Source of the DNA: an uncultured Fastidiosipila sp.
GTDB lineage: Bacteria > Bacillota > Clostridia > Saccharofermentanales > Fastidiosipilaceae
Direction of reading: 5' to 3'
DNA: 62,738 nucleotides
Assembly: GCA_947253875.1 (NCBI GenBank)
Contig: CAMYAM010000011.1
Coordinates: 1 to 62,738, forward strand
In this document: positions 8,116-17,554 of the stretch, one piece after another
Layout: each line of letters opens with the position of its first letter
How positions within the stretch are numbered: position 1 is the first letter of the stretch
Notes under the pieces: generated by a model
What the model was told of the DNA's origin: nothing
Database searches by the model: none
The model's input: the letters and a program-made list of their open reading frames with translations, nothing else
Translations under genes and position numbers: made by a program

Positions 8116-10518
8116 TCATTCTTCTGAATATATCAATTCAGCTATAACATTAATAACGTCATCGTCAAAATGCTCAACAGCATATAATGTGCTTAGTAAT
8201 TTCATCGTGTTACCATATTCCTGGCATAAAGCAAATATCTCACGTTTCATTTCATAATCAATTTGCATTTTATTAAGAAGATTGAATACATTCTTAATAA
8301 AATTACTTCTACCTAATTTGGCAATTTTAGCATCAGTTATTACTATATCAATAGGTTCTCTTCCTATCTTACCTAAATTGATTCTAAGACAGGATCTTTC
8401 CTCATCATAAGTCACTTCATCCAAAGTTTTGCCATTACGGTATACGCCTGAATTTTTAACCCCAACTAACTCTATAACTATCTCCCTATTTTCAGGAATT
8501 GCAGTCAAATCTCCACTTGGAACAATGTTTATATGAGCATTATTCCCCGCATTATAAGAATAGTCTATGTTTGTAACAGCTAAATCTTCTATTTGAGGGT
8601 CTACTTTTTCAAAACTATCTTCAATTAATTTAAATTGACCATCAGCACCAGTGAAAATTTTCAGTAACAATTTTTCTGGATTGGCAGAACCATTTTCCAA
8701 AACTTCTGCATTATCCAGAGGTATAATTGCTCCTGCTTTAGCAAATACAGGAATTTCAGCAAAATTTCTATAGATATTAATATTTTTATCACCTAAATAA
8801 TATCTACCACTGAAGAAATCAAAATAATCTCCTTCTGGTAACCAAGCAGAAAATTTAGCAACTTGTGTTTTATTGTCTATCGGATCAGTTATAGGACATG
8901 CTATTAAATCTTTCCCGAAATAATATTCATTATTTACTTGGTAGGCCCTTTCTATATATGGATATTCGTAATACATTGGTCTAACTAAGGCTATATTCTC
9001 GTAAGCGGTAACAAAGTTCATAGTATATAAATATGGTATTAACCTTTGTCTTAGAAGTAATGCCTCGGTCATCACTTCTTCAGCCTCTTTCCTATAGTTC
9101 CAAGGTTCTTTAGATAAGAAAGGATTATCATTACTATGTAGTCTTAAAATTGGAGAAAACACTCCCAATTGGACCCAACGAGTAATTAATTCGTCATCAC
9201 GTACTCCCATAAAATGTCCACCAATATCATGACTCCACCATGTATAACCAACATTACTGGCTGAACTTGTAAAGTAAGGTTGAAATCTGAGAGAATCCCA
9301 TGATACTACTGTATCTCCAGAAAAACCAATAGGGTACCTATGACTTCCTAAGCCTGCATATCGCGAGAAGGTTAAACCACGCTCACTATTTCCCATTTGA
9401 ATATAAGGAGATTTTACACTATCCAAATAGTAATAATGATTTAGTGGCCAGAGCGGATCCAAACCTTCCATTCTGGATACAGTACCTTGTTGCCAATCAA
9501 GCCACCAAAAATCTACACCTTCCTCTTCATATGGGTGATTTATTTGTTCAAAATAAGCTTTAACAAATTCTGGATTAGTAAAATCGAACTCAATAATTTC
9601 ATCATTTGCTGGATCTAATTCTAGTTGTTTGCACATAGCATTATATTGCACCTCAAATGGTCTAATACCTTCCGCAGGATGAATATTAAGTGTGGTTTTT
9701 AGCCCCTGTTCATGCAAATATTGTAAAAATCTTGCCGGATCTGGAAATAACTCTTTGTTCCATGTATAACCAGTCCAACCTGTTAAATATTTTGGGTCTA
9801 CATCTGTAATATGCCAGTCCATATCAATGACAGCTACTGAAAGAGGCACACCTTTTTTATTGAATTTCTCAATCAAAGATCTATACTCATTTTCATCATA
9901 TTTATGATAACGGCTCCACCAATTACCAAAAACATATCTAGGCAATAATGGAGTTGAACCTGATAGATTATAAAAATCATTTATAGCAGCTTGATAATTT
10001 CTTCCATGTCCAAAGAAATATATGTCTACCCTGTTACTATCTGCAGCCTGGAACCAACCATCTGCATCTATAATTGCCGAATTAGAGTCATCTATTACGG
10101 CATATCCAGACTTAGATAACAATCCTTTACCTATGTCTATTGCTCCGTCTACACCATCTAAAGTCCTATATGTACCACCTAAATTACTAGGAGATTCAAC
10201 CCCATAGTTCCAAATAATTGCACTATCTAGAACTCTTATCTGTAGTCCATATGCACTAGGGTATTGTTCATCATAAGTAAGTACTAAATTTTCAGTTTCT
10301 AAATATAGTAAACCATCCTTTTTATAGTGCTTAAATTCGACATCAGGAAACTCTCTATTAATAGCCATAGTAGTTACATTATCCTGAAATTTACCTGACT
10401 CATGGTATTCAAGCCTAATTAAGTTCGTGCTCAGAACGGTAATTCTATATTTTTCTCCTTGAATTATAGATGTTTCTTTAGCCAAGGGATTATATTTATT
10501 TCTATCTAATTTAAACAT
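8116..10518 (-). CDS. GH31 alpha-glucosidase
   Basis: 800 residues, no signal peptide, so cytosolic. GH31 retaining enzymes hydrolyse terminal alpha-glucosidic or alpha-xylosidic bonds. The N-terminal beta-sandwich (about 1-190) precedes the (beta/alpha)8 barrel. The nucleophile is Asp341 in WWLDWQQG and the acid/base is Asp402 in GFSGDTVVSWDS. Other barrel signatures are VIDMDWH (about 230-235) and WSHDIGGHF. C-terminal beta domains follow, and the last ~65 residues (from about 735) form a helical extension not usual in the family. It is the last gene of an operon with a CUT1 importer, 31 bases after a permease gene. The substrate is therefore probably an imported alpha-gluco-oligosaccharide, possibly isomalto- or maltodextrin; linkage specificity cannot be read directly. 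Confidence 0.92.
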   Translation of the reverse strand: MFKLDRNKYNPLAKETSIIQGEKYRITVLSTNLIRLEYHESGKFQDNVTTMAINREFPDVEFKHYKKDGLLYLETENLVLTYDEQYPSAYGLQIRVLDSAIIWNYGVESPSNLGGTYRTLDGVDGAIDIGKGLLSKSGYAVIDDSNSAIIDADGWFQAADSNRVDIYFFGHGRNYQAAINDFYNLSGSTPLLPRYVFGNWWSRYHKYDENEYRSLIEKFNKKGVPLSVAVIDMDWHITDVDPKYLTGWTGYTWNKELFPDPARFLQYLHEQGLKTTLNIHPAEGIRPFEVQYNAMCKQLELDPANDEIIEFDFTNPEFVKAYFEQINHPYEEEGVDFWWLDWQQGTVSRMEGLDPLWPLNHYYYLDSVKSPYIQMGNSERGLTFSRYAGLGSHRYPIGFSGDTVVSWDSLRFQPYFTSSASNVGYTWWSHDIGGHFMGVRDDELITRWVQLGVFSPILRLHSNDNPFLSKEPWNYRKEAEEVMTEALLLRQRLIPYLYTMNFVTAYENIALVRPMYYEYPYIERAYQVNNEYYFGKDLIACPITDPIDNKTQVAKFSAWLPEGDYFDFFSGRYYLGDKNINIYRNFAEIPVFAKAGAIIPLDNAEVLENGSANPEKLLLKIFTGADGQFKLIEDSFEKVDPQIEDLAVTNIDYSYNAGNNAHINIVPSGDLTAIPENREIVIELVGVKNSGVYRNGKTLDEVTYDEERSCLRINLGKIGREPIDIVITDAKIAKLGRSNFIKNVFNLLNKMQIDYEMKREIFALCQEYGNTMKLLSTLYAVEHFDDDVINVIAELIYSEE

Positions 10519-10549
10519 TTATTTTATCCTTTCAATATCAATTATCTTA

Positions 10550-11416
10550 TTAACCTTTTACTCCGCCCGCTGTCAATCCTGCTCTAAATTGTTTTTGTGC
10601 TACTAAATAAAGTACTACCCCTGGGACAATAACCAAGGTTAACGCTGCAAATAATTTAGTGTAGTCATATGAAAATGATTCTGTAAAAAATTGTAAGGCT
10701 AGAGGTAATGTTCTATTTTCATCAGATGAAGTTAATAAAGATGCATAAAAATATTCATTCCAATTATTTAAGAACATAATCATTCCCGCTGTTAGAACTC
10801 CATTCTTTGCCAAAGGCAAATCTATTTTACGATAAATGTAGAAAAAGCTTGCTCCCTCTAAGATAGCCGCTTCATCAAACGATTTAGGTATTGACATAAA
10901 TGAACTTCTCAATATAAAAATAGACATAGCAAGACCAAACGATATGTAAACAATACTTAGCCCATAAATTGAGTCATATAAATCTAATGTATTAACTAGA
11001 GAAAAAATTGGTTGAGCCTTTGCTTGCCCAGGCACCAACAAGGTTATTGTGAATAAAATGTAGACTAAATTCTTTCCAGGGAAATTATATCGAGCTATTA
11101 CATAAGCTGCCATTGCATATATAAATAATGATATTATCGTAGAAGTAACACCTATAAATACCGAATTTAAAAAATATCTAAAAAAATTGTATTTTTCGAA
11201 TAAATATTTATATTGCTCAAATCCGATAGAGCTTGGCAAAGTGAAAGGATTATTCAATATTTCCGAATTTGTTTTAAAGGAAGAAAGGATAACCCATACC
11301 AAAGGTAACACTGAAATTACGATCATAAATCCTAAGAAAAGATAAATCAAAATATTGCTTAACCATAATTTTGTTTTTAAATTAAATTTTATCTTTCTAC
11401 CATTTAATTTATCCAT
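10550..11416 (-). CDS. CUT1 sugar ABC transporter permease (MalG-like)
   Basis: 288 residues and six predicted membrane helices. The conserved permease loop is seen as EAAILEGASFFYIYRKIDLP (about residues 190-209), the EAA motif that docks the shared ATPase. The start is the ATG at 11416, six bases after GGAGAG and one base after the stop of the upstream permease gene. Upstream in-frame starts at 11434 and 11428 lie inside that gene's end. The C-terminus ends with GLTAGGVKG, typical for MalG-type subunits. No MsiK-like ATPase gene occurs in this window, so an ATPase encoded elsewhere must energise the complex. Confidence 0.92.
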   Translation of the reverse strand: MDKLNGRKIKFNLKTKLWLSNILIYLFLGFMIVISVLPLVWVILSSFKTNSEILNNPFTLPSSIGFEQYKYLFEKYNFFRYFLNSVFIGVTSTIISLFIYAMAAYVIARYNFPGKNLVYILFTITLLVPGQAKAQPIFSLVNTLDLYDSIYGLSIVYISFGLAMSIFILRSSFMSIPKSFDEAAILEGASFFYIYRKIDLPLAKNGVLTAGMIMFLNNWNEYFYASLLTSSDENRTLPLALQFFTESFSYDYTKLFAALTLVIVPGVVLYLVAQKQFRAGLTAGGVKG

Positions 11417-11417
11417 A

Positions 11418-12320
11418 CTACTCTCCATAAACACTACGATCCATCTTAAAAGTTTTATTTACAAGCAACAAGGTTGCTATGCCGATAATGAACATTACTA
11501 CACCAATTGCATTTGCATAACCATAATTCAAGTCATTAATCGAATTGACTAAAATTAAAGGAAGATTCATAGTATCATCCCCAGGTCCACCAGTAGTAGT
11601 TAAAACTATTTGTTCATACATAGAAATTCTGGAAGTAACTGACATAATTACACCTGTACCAATTGCGGTTCTACAAAGAGGCAAATAAACTTTGAAATTA
11701 ATTTGCCAAGATGAGGCGCCATCAATTTTAGCGGCTTCTGTTAATTCTGTGGGTATAGCTAATAGATCATTGTAAACCACTAATGTGACATACATAGAAT
11801 AGAAAAGCCATGTAAAAGTTACTGCCCAAAACGCATAAGGACTTTGATAAAACCATTGCACATTCCAATCTGGATTAATTTTGCGTATTAAAGTATTCAC
11901 AATGCCGAAACTATCATTAAATATAAATTTATAAATAATTGCCCAAGCTGCTGCAGAAATCACATTTGGTATCATGTAAACTGATCGCGTAAATCTCCAA
12001 CCTGGTTTTTTGTAGAAAAGTATAAATGCAATAATAACACCTATAGCTACATGTACTGTAGAAGCTAGCAATGACCATTTTATTAAATTCCATAGAGATA
12101 TTCTAAATGTACTATCCTTAAACATATCTAAATAGTTTTTCACATTAATAAACTCTGGATTATTAAATCCATCCCATTTAGTAAAAGAAGTAACAAAGAT
12201 TGTAACTATCGGATTAAGATAAAACAATATGAATACTATCAATGAGGGTAAAAGAAACAAAAATATCCATTTAAAGTTTTTTATTTCTAATTTACTATAC
12301 TTTTTGCCTATGAACTTCAC
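11418..12320 (-). CDS. CUT1 sugar ABC transporter permease (MalF-like)
   Basis: 300 residues from a GTG at 12320, supported by GGAGGG five bases upstream. Six hydrophobic segments are visible, the first being WIFLFLLPSLIVFILFYLNP. The EAA loop reads LTEAAKIDGASSWQINFKVY (near residue 193), and the periplasmic-facing motif TTGGPGDDTMNLPLILVN is typical of MalF/UgpA proteins. It forms a heterodimer with the permease encoded one base downstream and receives sugar from the lipoprotein encoded upstream. Confidence 0.92.
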   Translation of the reverse strand: MKFIGKKYSKLEIKNFKWIFLFLLPSLIVFILFYLNPIVTIFVTSFTKWDGFNNPEFINVKNYLDMFKDSTFRISLWNLIKWSLLASTVHVAIGVIIAFILFYKKPGWRFTRSVYMIPNVISAAAWAIIYKFIFNDSFGIVNTLIRKINPDWNVQWFYQSPYAFWAVTFTWLFYSMYVTLVVYNDLLAIPTELTEAAKIDGASSWQINFKVYLPLCRTAIGTGVIMSVTSRISMYEQIVLTTTGGPGDDTMNLPLILVNSINDLNYGYANAIGVVMFIIGIATLLLVNKTFKMDRSVYGE

Positions 12321-12344
12321 ATTATCCCTCCATCTTAAAATTAA

Positions 12345-12375
12345 GGGAGCTATTACTGCATAGCAGTTATAGCCC
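12345..12375 (-). other. Intercistronic hairpin after binding-protein gene
   Basis: An imperfect stem (GGG...CTAT.ACTGC / GCAGT.ATAG..CCC with a small loop) sits between the binding-protein stop at 12388 and the GTG at 12320. It has no strong U-tract. Such hairpins commonly raise the stability of the 5' binding-protein mRNA relative to the permeases; that role is inferred. Confidence 0.55.
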
Positions 12376-12387
12376 TCTTTATATATC

Positions 12388-13734
12388 TTATTTATCTTTT
12401 ATTTGTTGAGCTTTCTCAGTTAAGGTTTTTGCCATTTCTTCTGCACTAATTGAACCATCTAATAACTTAGGTAATAACTTGCTAAATTCAGACTCTGCAA
12501 TTGATGAAGGCATTACAACTGAAATATTTTCAACATAAGTTGTATCTTTATCAATCTGTTCTACTAGATCATAAATAATTTTATTTTCTTTTTGTTTAGC
12601 TAAAAATTCCTTACTATATTCTAACTTTGGAGCAACTCCGCCCTCTTCTAAGATCAAAGCCTCTACTTCTTCTGGAGAATCTATAAATTCTAAGAATGCC
12701 TTAGCCAACTCTTTCTCTTGTTCACTCGCATTATTTGAAATCCAGAATTTACCATATCCTTTGTCGTTAGAAATTGCGATATTTCCTGGATATAATGCAG
12801 ATCTAGCTTCATCTCCAACAAAACCATTACTCCACTTGTCAGAAGATTCAGCTTGGAAATCTCCTTGCATCCAAGTTCCATTACAAATGACTGCAGCATT
12901 TTTACTCATAAAAGCATTAGCTGCGTCAGCATAGGCAGCTCCAATAGAGTTACTTGCTCCGTTAGATACAAATATATTTTTCAATTTCTCCAATGCTTTA
13001 ACAATTTGTGGTTGATTATAATCCCATAATTTTTCTTCAATTGCATTATTTATCAGATCAGCTCCACCTTCTTCTTGAGCAACTAATGCAGTTAAAAGCA
13101 ATACTGATGTCCAGGAATTTTCAGCAGTTTGAAAAGCAATTTTGTTATTACCTAGACTTGAGATAAATTCATCCATTGTCATATCTCTAATAGGTTTCTC
13201 AGGTGTATACATGCTGGAGTTATAAAACATACCTATAGGCTTAATCATTAAATTAGGCTGAACTAACAATTTACCATTAAAAGTTGAATAACTCACTGAA
13301 TTTTCAAACCATAAGTCTTTAGCTTTTGCAGTTTTAGCCCATTCAGTTAAATCATAGGCCATATCATTAGCTACAATTACTGATCTAAACCATTGATCAT
13401 CTATAACTCCAGAACCTGGCGCATGTACCAATACAGGTAATTTTTTTTGAATTGCAAGTTGTTTAATTTTTTCACCATAGTTATCTTGAGTAATTGATTC
13501 AAGGTTAATTTTATATTTACCTTCATATTTTTTATTAAACCTTTCTACTTGCGGCTTAAAAAAAATCGCACCAACATTTTCTCCTGTCAAATAGGTTGGA
13601 ATTGATACAACTATCTCTTTATCATTATTCTCTCCCTGCTCTAATCTGTTTGTCTTGCCTCCTCCACAAGCTGTAGAAACTAAAGTCAATCCTACAGCTA
13701 AAACTGCAGATAATACACGTTTGAACTTTTTCAT
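12388..13734 (-). CDS. Sugar-binding lipoprotein of CUT1 importer
   Basis: 448 residues from the ATG at 13734. The upstream ATG at 13752 is rejected because it forms part of the GGAGGAGGG ribosome-binding site. A lipoprotein signal peptide ends in LVSTACGGG, so Cys23 would be lipidated and the protein tethered outside the membrane. The mature part has the two-lobed family 1 extracellular solute-binding pattern, with a NDKGYGKFWISNNASEQEKE segment and KAFLEFIDSPEEVEALI near the C-terminus. As the first gene of the operon (binding protein, two permeases, GH31) it should deliver alpha-gluco-oligosaccharides, inferred from GH31 and the nearby GH13. Confidence 0.92.
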   Translation of the reverse strand: MKKFKRVLSAVLAVGLTLVSTACGGGKTNRLEQGENNDKEIVVSIPTYLTGENVGAIFFKPQVERFNKKYEGKYKINLESITQDNYGEKIKQLAIQKKLPVLVHAPGSGVIDDQWFRSVIVANDMAYDLTEWAKTAKAKDLWFENSVSYSTFNGKLLVQPNLMIKPIGMFYNSSMYTPEKPIRDMTMDEFISSLGNNKIAFQTAENSWTSVLLLTALVAQEEGGADLINNAIEEKLWDYNQPQIVKALEKLKNIFVSNGASNSIGAAYADAANAFMSKNAAVICNGTWMQGDFQAESSDKWSNGFVGDEARSALYPGNIAISNDKGYGKFWISNNASEQEKELAKAFLEFIDSPEEVEALILEEGGVAPKLEYSKEFLAKQKENKIIYDLVEQIDKDTTYVENISVVMPSSIAESEFSKLLPKLLDGSISAEEMAKTLTEKAQQIKDK

Positions 13735-13786
13735 AAAATGTCCCTCCTCCATTAGTTATTTGTCACAACTAATCTAATATTTTTCA

Positions 13787-13815
13787 ATTATATTATCTAC
13801 ATTCCACTAAATCAA
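13787..13815 (-). promoter_or_regulatory. Promoter of the alpha-glucoside operon
   Basis: On the minus strand TTGATT (complement of 13810-13815), a 17-base spacer and a perfect TATAAT (complement of 13787-13792) lie about 50 bases before the start codon. The AraC-family gene lies just upstream on the same strand, so its product is the obvious candidate regulator. Confidence 0.75.
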
Positions 13816-14023
13816 CAGAGACAATCCTGCTTAATCCTTAGTTTTCCACAATCTAAATTATGCAATTATTATATTTTCTAGTTTGAAATTTAGTTATTTT
13901 TCACAAACGCAAAATAATATTTTAAAACAAAAATTAAGATTAAATAAATTACTAAGATATAATAAAATTTTATTGCCTTCGCAAAAAGTCTGAAAACAAT
14001 GCTTTTTCTGAACGTTTTTTAAC

Positions 14024-14821
14024 CTATGAGTTCCTTTTCCGATACTCTGAAGGAGAAATTGAAGTTTGTTTGCTGAAGAACGCTGAAAAATTAGAAACAG
14101 AATTAAATTTAAACATATAAGCAATTTCTGATATATTGTAATTCGTACATTTTAAGTAATATTGAATCAATATAACTTTCTCTTTATTATAATATTCAAT
14201 TATCCCCTGATTACATTCCTTTTTAAATCTACTTGATAAATAGTTAGGATGAACATTTACAGCTTCAGCTATTTCTTCCAAACTTAATTTCTGACTTACA
14301 TTATTTTTTATAAAAGTTCTAGTATCTATTATTAATTGAGAATAATTATGCTCTGTTTCTTGTTGTGATAAATTTACTAAATTCACAAAAAGCCTAAGCA
14401 TATATTTTTCGTAATTTATGCATTCATCTACAGTATTAAGTCTATCGATTTCCTTTATGCAAGAATCGCTCAATAAGAAAGTTTGCTCATATTCTGCACC
14501 ACCACTAATTGCAGCTCTGGTAAAAATTGTTGTAGAAATAATTAAATTGTACTTCCAAGACTTGAGTTTATCGTTAGAGAGAACAACTTTACCCCTTTCA
14601 TTACTGAGATCTAACGCTTTCAGTGAATTTTCTAATGAGCCTGTAGCTATAGCTTCATACAAATTCACTTCTAAAGCATATGGAGTATGAATAAATCCAG
14701 AAGACATGTTCAAGCTATTTTCTAGAATGATTTTATCAATAACTTTATCATCAAAACTATGTTTGATAGGATAGTCTCTATCTCTTGAACTAAATCTATC
14801 ATTCTTATCTAAATAGCACAT
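14024..14821 (-). CDS. AraC-family transcriptional regulator
   Basis: 265 residues. The C-terminal ~100 residues form the double helix-turn-helix of AraC proteins. The first is LSLEEIAEAVNVHPNYLSSR (about 179-198). The second, around residue 230, contains YNISEIAYMFKFNSVSNFSA and is followed by FFSKQTSISPSEYRKR. The N-terminal ~160 residues are alpha-helical, without the cupin fold of classical AraC. They resemble the helical regulatory part of YesN-type regulators, but without a receiver domain. It sits between the alpha-glucoside import operon and the divergent GH13 gene, so it probably senses an alpha-glucoside and controls both. Start supported by AGGAG. Confidence 0.88.
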   Translation of the reverse strand: MCYLDKNDRFSSRDRDYPIKHSFDDKVIDKIILENSLNMSSGFIHTPYALEVNLYEAIATGSLENSLKALDLSNERGKVVLSNDKLKSWKYNLIISTTIFTRAAISGGAEYEQTFLLSDSCIKEIDRLNTVDECINYEKYMLRLFVNLVNLSQQETEHNYSQLIIDTRTFIKNNVSQKLSLEEIAEAVNVHPNYLSSRFKKECNQGIIEYYNKEKVILIQYYLKCTNYNISEIAYMFKFNSVSNFSAFFSKQTSISPSEYRKRNS

Positions 14822-14898
14822 TATTTTTTCTCCTAACAGGTTCTTAAATTTATATAAACAATACTAATATTATGAAAACATACTCTAGTCATTAAACC

Positions 14899-14904
14899 TA
14901 TAAT
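14899..14904 (+). promoter_or_regulatory. -10 element of GH13 gene
   Basis: A perfect TATAAT lies 31 bases before the GH13 start codon. No good -35 hexamer is found 16-18 bases upstream, which fits a promoter needing an activator such as the divergently encoded AraC protein. Confidence 0.5.
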
Positions 14905-14934
14905 AAATATAGCATATTTTAGGAGGCTCATTTT

Positions 14935-16620
14935 ATGAAGCATTGGTGGCAAGATAAAGTTATTTATCAAATTTATCCAAAAAGTTTTAAAGATACAAAC
15001 GGTGATGGTATTGGTGACTTACAAGGTATAATTTCTAAATTAGATTATTTAAAATACCTTGGGATAGGTGCAATATGGTTAAGTCCTATATTCTCATCTC
15101 CTCAAGCTGATAATGGCTATGACGTTTCTGATTTTTATAATATAGATCCCATGTTTGGTACAATGGATGATTTTGATAAACTAATTATTGAAGCAAACAA
15201 AAGAAATATTAAAATTTTAGTTGATTTAGTTCTGAACCATACTTCGGATGAGCATCCATGGTTTCTAGAGGCTAAGAAAAGTAAAGATAATCCTTATCAT
15301 GACTTCTATGTTTGGCGAGACGGAGATGGTATTACACCACCAACACAATTAAGAGCAAGTTTTGGTGGATCAGCTTGGCAATATGTTCCTGAAATTGGAC
15401 AATACTACTTACACCAATATGCAATTCAACAACCTGATTTGAATTGGGATAATCCTAATGTAAGAGCTGAAATACATAAAATAGTAAATTTCTGGATAAA
15501 TAAAGGGGTTGGTGGATTCAGATTTGATGTAATTGACATGGTGGCAAAAGAGCCTGATATCAATGTAACAGCAAACGGTAAAAATTTACACAAATACTTA
15601 CAAGAAATGGTAAGTGTCTGTAAATTCAAAGAACTGGACCTACTAACGGTCGGAGAAACCTTCAGTGCTACAACTGAAACAGCGAAAATTTTTAGTAATC
15701 CTGACGGAAGTGAATTTTCTATGATATTTAATTTTGAACACTTCCTACTAGATCGTCAAGAAGGCATGGAAAAATGGGACCTACGTCCACTTAACCTACT
15801 TGAATTAAAAAAAGTCATAGACAATTGGCAAACAGAACTTTTTGAAAAAGGGTGGAATTCACTATATCTTGAAAATCATGACTCCGCTCGCATTGTTTCT
15901 CGTTGGGGCAATGATCAGCATTTCCGTATAGAATCCTCTAAAATGTTAGCTACTTTCTACCAGTTATTAAGTGGTACCCCATATGTTTATCAAGGTCAAG
16001 AATTAGGTATGACAAACCCTGAATGGTATGATATTAATTTGTTCAACGACCTTGATACAATCAATATGTACAATGAACGTCTAGCAAAAGGGTATCCAGA
16101 GTCAGAAATATTTAAATCTATACATGCTAAATCCAGAGATAATGCCCGAACTCCTTTTCAATGGAGCTCAGAGAAATATGCAGGATTCAGCACTCATAAA
16201 CCTTGGCTAGACCTTAATGATAACTATACTGAAATAAATCTTGCTAATCAAATTGGGGATAAAGATTCAATTCTAAATTATTACAAAAATTTAATCTCTT
16301 TAAGGAGTAAATATTCTGTTCTAGTTTATGGTAATTACAAAGATTTATTGCCACAAGATACTGACATAGTAGCATATGAACGTAAATATAAAGATGAGCA
16401 CCTAGTTGTAATTTGTAACTTTACCAGTCAAACTATAAAACGTGACTTGCAAAACTTATATGCTGATTATGAATTAATAATTAACTCTTATGGGGATAAT
16501 ATTTTTGAGAATAAAGTAATTCCTGAAGAATCCAACTCGGATCCAAAAGAGACCATACTTAGACCATATGAAAGTAGGGTTTATTACAAAAAACGAGAAA
16601 AAAATGAAATGATGGAATGA
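14935..16620 (+). CDS. malL: GH13 oligo-1,6-glucosidase / alpha-glucosidase
   Basis: 561 residues, cytosolic, GH13 subfamily 31 type. It hydrolyses terminal alpha-glucosidic bonds of short oligosaccharides. The N-terminus WWQDKVIYQIYPKSFKD and the following NGDGIGDLQGII calcium-site motif are typical. The nucleophile is Asp198 in GFRFDVID, the acid/base is Glu241 in TVGETF, and the third carboxylate is Asp316 in ENHDSARIVSRWG. The residue after the nucleophile is Val199; in this subfamily Val at this place favours alpha-1,6 bonds while Ala or Thr favours alpha-1,4, so isomaltose-type activity is likely. AGGAGG precedes the ATG. It is divergent from the AraC gene and adjacent to the GH31-importer operon. 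The symbol follows Bacillus usage and is approximate. Confidence 0.9.
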   Translation: MKHWWQDKVIYQIYPKSFKDTNGDGIGDLQGIISKLDYLKYLGIGAIWLSPIFSSPQADNGYDVSDFYNIDPMFGTMDDFDKLIIEANKRNIKILVDLVLNHTSDEHPWFLEAKKSKDNPYHDFYVWRDGDGITPPTQLRASFGGSAWQYVPEIGQYYLHQYAIQQPDLNWDNPNVRAEIHKIVNFWINKGVGGFRFDVIDMVAKEPDINVTANGKNLHKYLQEMVSVCKFKELDLLTVGETFSATTETAKIFSNPDGSEFSMIFNFEHFLLDRQEGMEKWDLRPLNLLELKKVIDNWQTELFEKGWNSLYLENHDSARIVSRWGNDQHFRIESSKMLATFYQLLSGTPYVYQGQELGMTNPEWYDINLFNDLDTINMYNERLAKGYPESEIFKSIHAKSRDNARTPFQWSSEKYAGFSTHKPWLDLNDNYTEINLANQIGDKDSILNYYKNLISLRSKYSVLVYGNYKDLLPQDTDIVAYERKYKDEHLVVICNFTSQTIKRDLQNLYADYELIINSYGDNIFENKVIPEESNSDPKETILRPYESRVYYKKREKNEMME

Positions 16621-16652
16621 TCTAATTAGATTTAAATATAGTTTTTAATCTG

Positions 16653-16690
16653 TTTTTAAAAAGCAAGCATAAAGGCTTGCTTTTTAAAAA
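16653..16690. terminator. Bidirectional terminator
   Basis: A perfect 16-base inverted repeat: TTTTTAAAAAGCAAGC (16653-16668), a six-base loop, and its complement (16675-16690). It carries U-runs in both directions and sits between the convergent GH13 and lipoprotein genes. Confidence 0.92.
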
Positions 16691-16710
16691 TTCAGTTTAT
16701 ATGACTTATT

Positions 16711-17058
16711 TTAATCTAGAACTCGATATTCACTTACTATAATTTTTTCAGGATTCTCATCTATACTCTTAGAATAAGTAATTTCTAATTTATCCCCTAC
16801 CTGAATAGCGTCTATATTTTGTTCACCGAAATCTAAATTTACCTTATGTAGAAAAACATCTTTCTCATGAGCATAGACTATTCCTTTATCCTTATAATCA
16901 ATATTTTCTACTTCTACGTAAATAATTTCAGTTTTACTCTCAGATACACTACTATCTGAAGCAATAGTTGTCTGTTTAGTGTCAGATAGAGCATTACAAG
17001 ATGCTAAAGATAATACTAACAATGCCGTTAACAGAGTTGTATAAACAATCTTTATCAT
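16711..17058 (-). CDS. Small lipoprotein, DUF3221/YobA-like
   Basis: 115 residues. The signal peptide ends in the lipobox LASC with Cys21. A Ser/Thr linker follows, then a ~70-residue beta-rich domain with NIDYKDKGIVYAHEKDVFLH, DAIQVGDKLEIT and ENPEKIIVSEYRVLD. That rhythm resembles the small OB-like YobA/DUF3221 lipoproteins of Firmicutes; the assignment is tentative and the function is unknown. An AGGAGG box precedes the ATG. It is monocistronic, ending at the bidirectional terminator. Confidence 0.7.
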   Translation of the reverse strand: MIKIVYTTLLTALLVLSLASCNALSDTKQTTIASDSSVSESKTEIIYVEVENIDYKDKGIVYAHEKDVFLHKVNLDFGEQNIDAIQVGDKLEITYSKSIDENPEKIIVSEYRVLD

Positions 17059-17280
17059 AATACACCTCCTCTTTATATTTCACCTTTATCAAAGGTGTGC
17101 CTTCAAAACCATATATCTACTAATAGTATACTTCAAAAATAATGTGAACATATATTGCACACAGTTAAAGTTTAGATTTTTAAAATGTTTTTCTCAACTC
17201 AAACAGATCTATAAAAAATATCCCCTAGTTTTCACTAAGGGATGCGCACCTATTCTGTCAATATACCTAAATTATATACT

Positions 17281-17478
17281 TTATAATTCAGCTATTTTTT
17301 CTCTTCTCGCTTTAATTAATTCCTCAATCTCTTGCATCTCTTCTTCCGTTGCATGATGTCTTATAAACGTTTTTGCAGCACTTTTATATCTTGAGTGTCT
17401 TGCTTTTTCCGGATTATTTTTGTCCCAATTTCTAGAAGCCTTAATTTGTGCATCACTTGTTTTCTTTTCTCTGCTCAT
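17281..17478 (-). CDS. Small conserved basic/acidic protein (intact paralog)
   Basis: 65 residues. The layout is a basic N-terminus, the core ASRNWDKNNPEKARHSRYKS, the segment AAKTFIRHHATEEEMQEIEE and a helical charged end. Small proteins of this pattern are common in Firmicute genomes, often near mobile elements, and have no known function. A GGGGGG-rich ribosome-binding site precedes the ATG. A diverged, broken paralog lies immediately upstream on the same strand (17555-17764). Confidence 0.7.
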   Translation of the reverse strand: MSREKKTSDAQIKASRNWDKNNPEKARHSRYKSAAKTFIRHHATEEEMQEIEELIKARREKIAEL

Positions 17479-17554
17479 AATATTCCCCCCTAATTTTTAA
17501 AACTATAATTACTAAATTATATAAATTATTTATATATACTTACTATAAAATATT

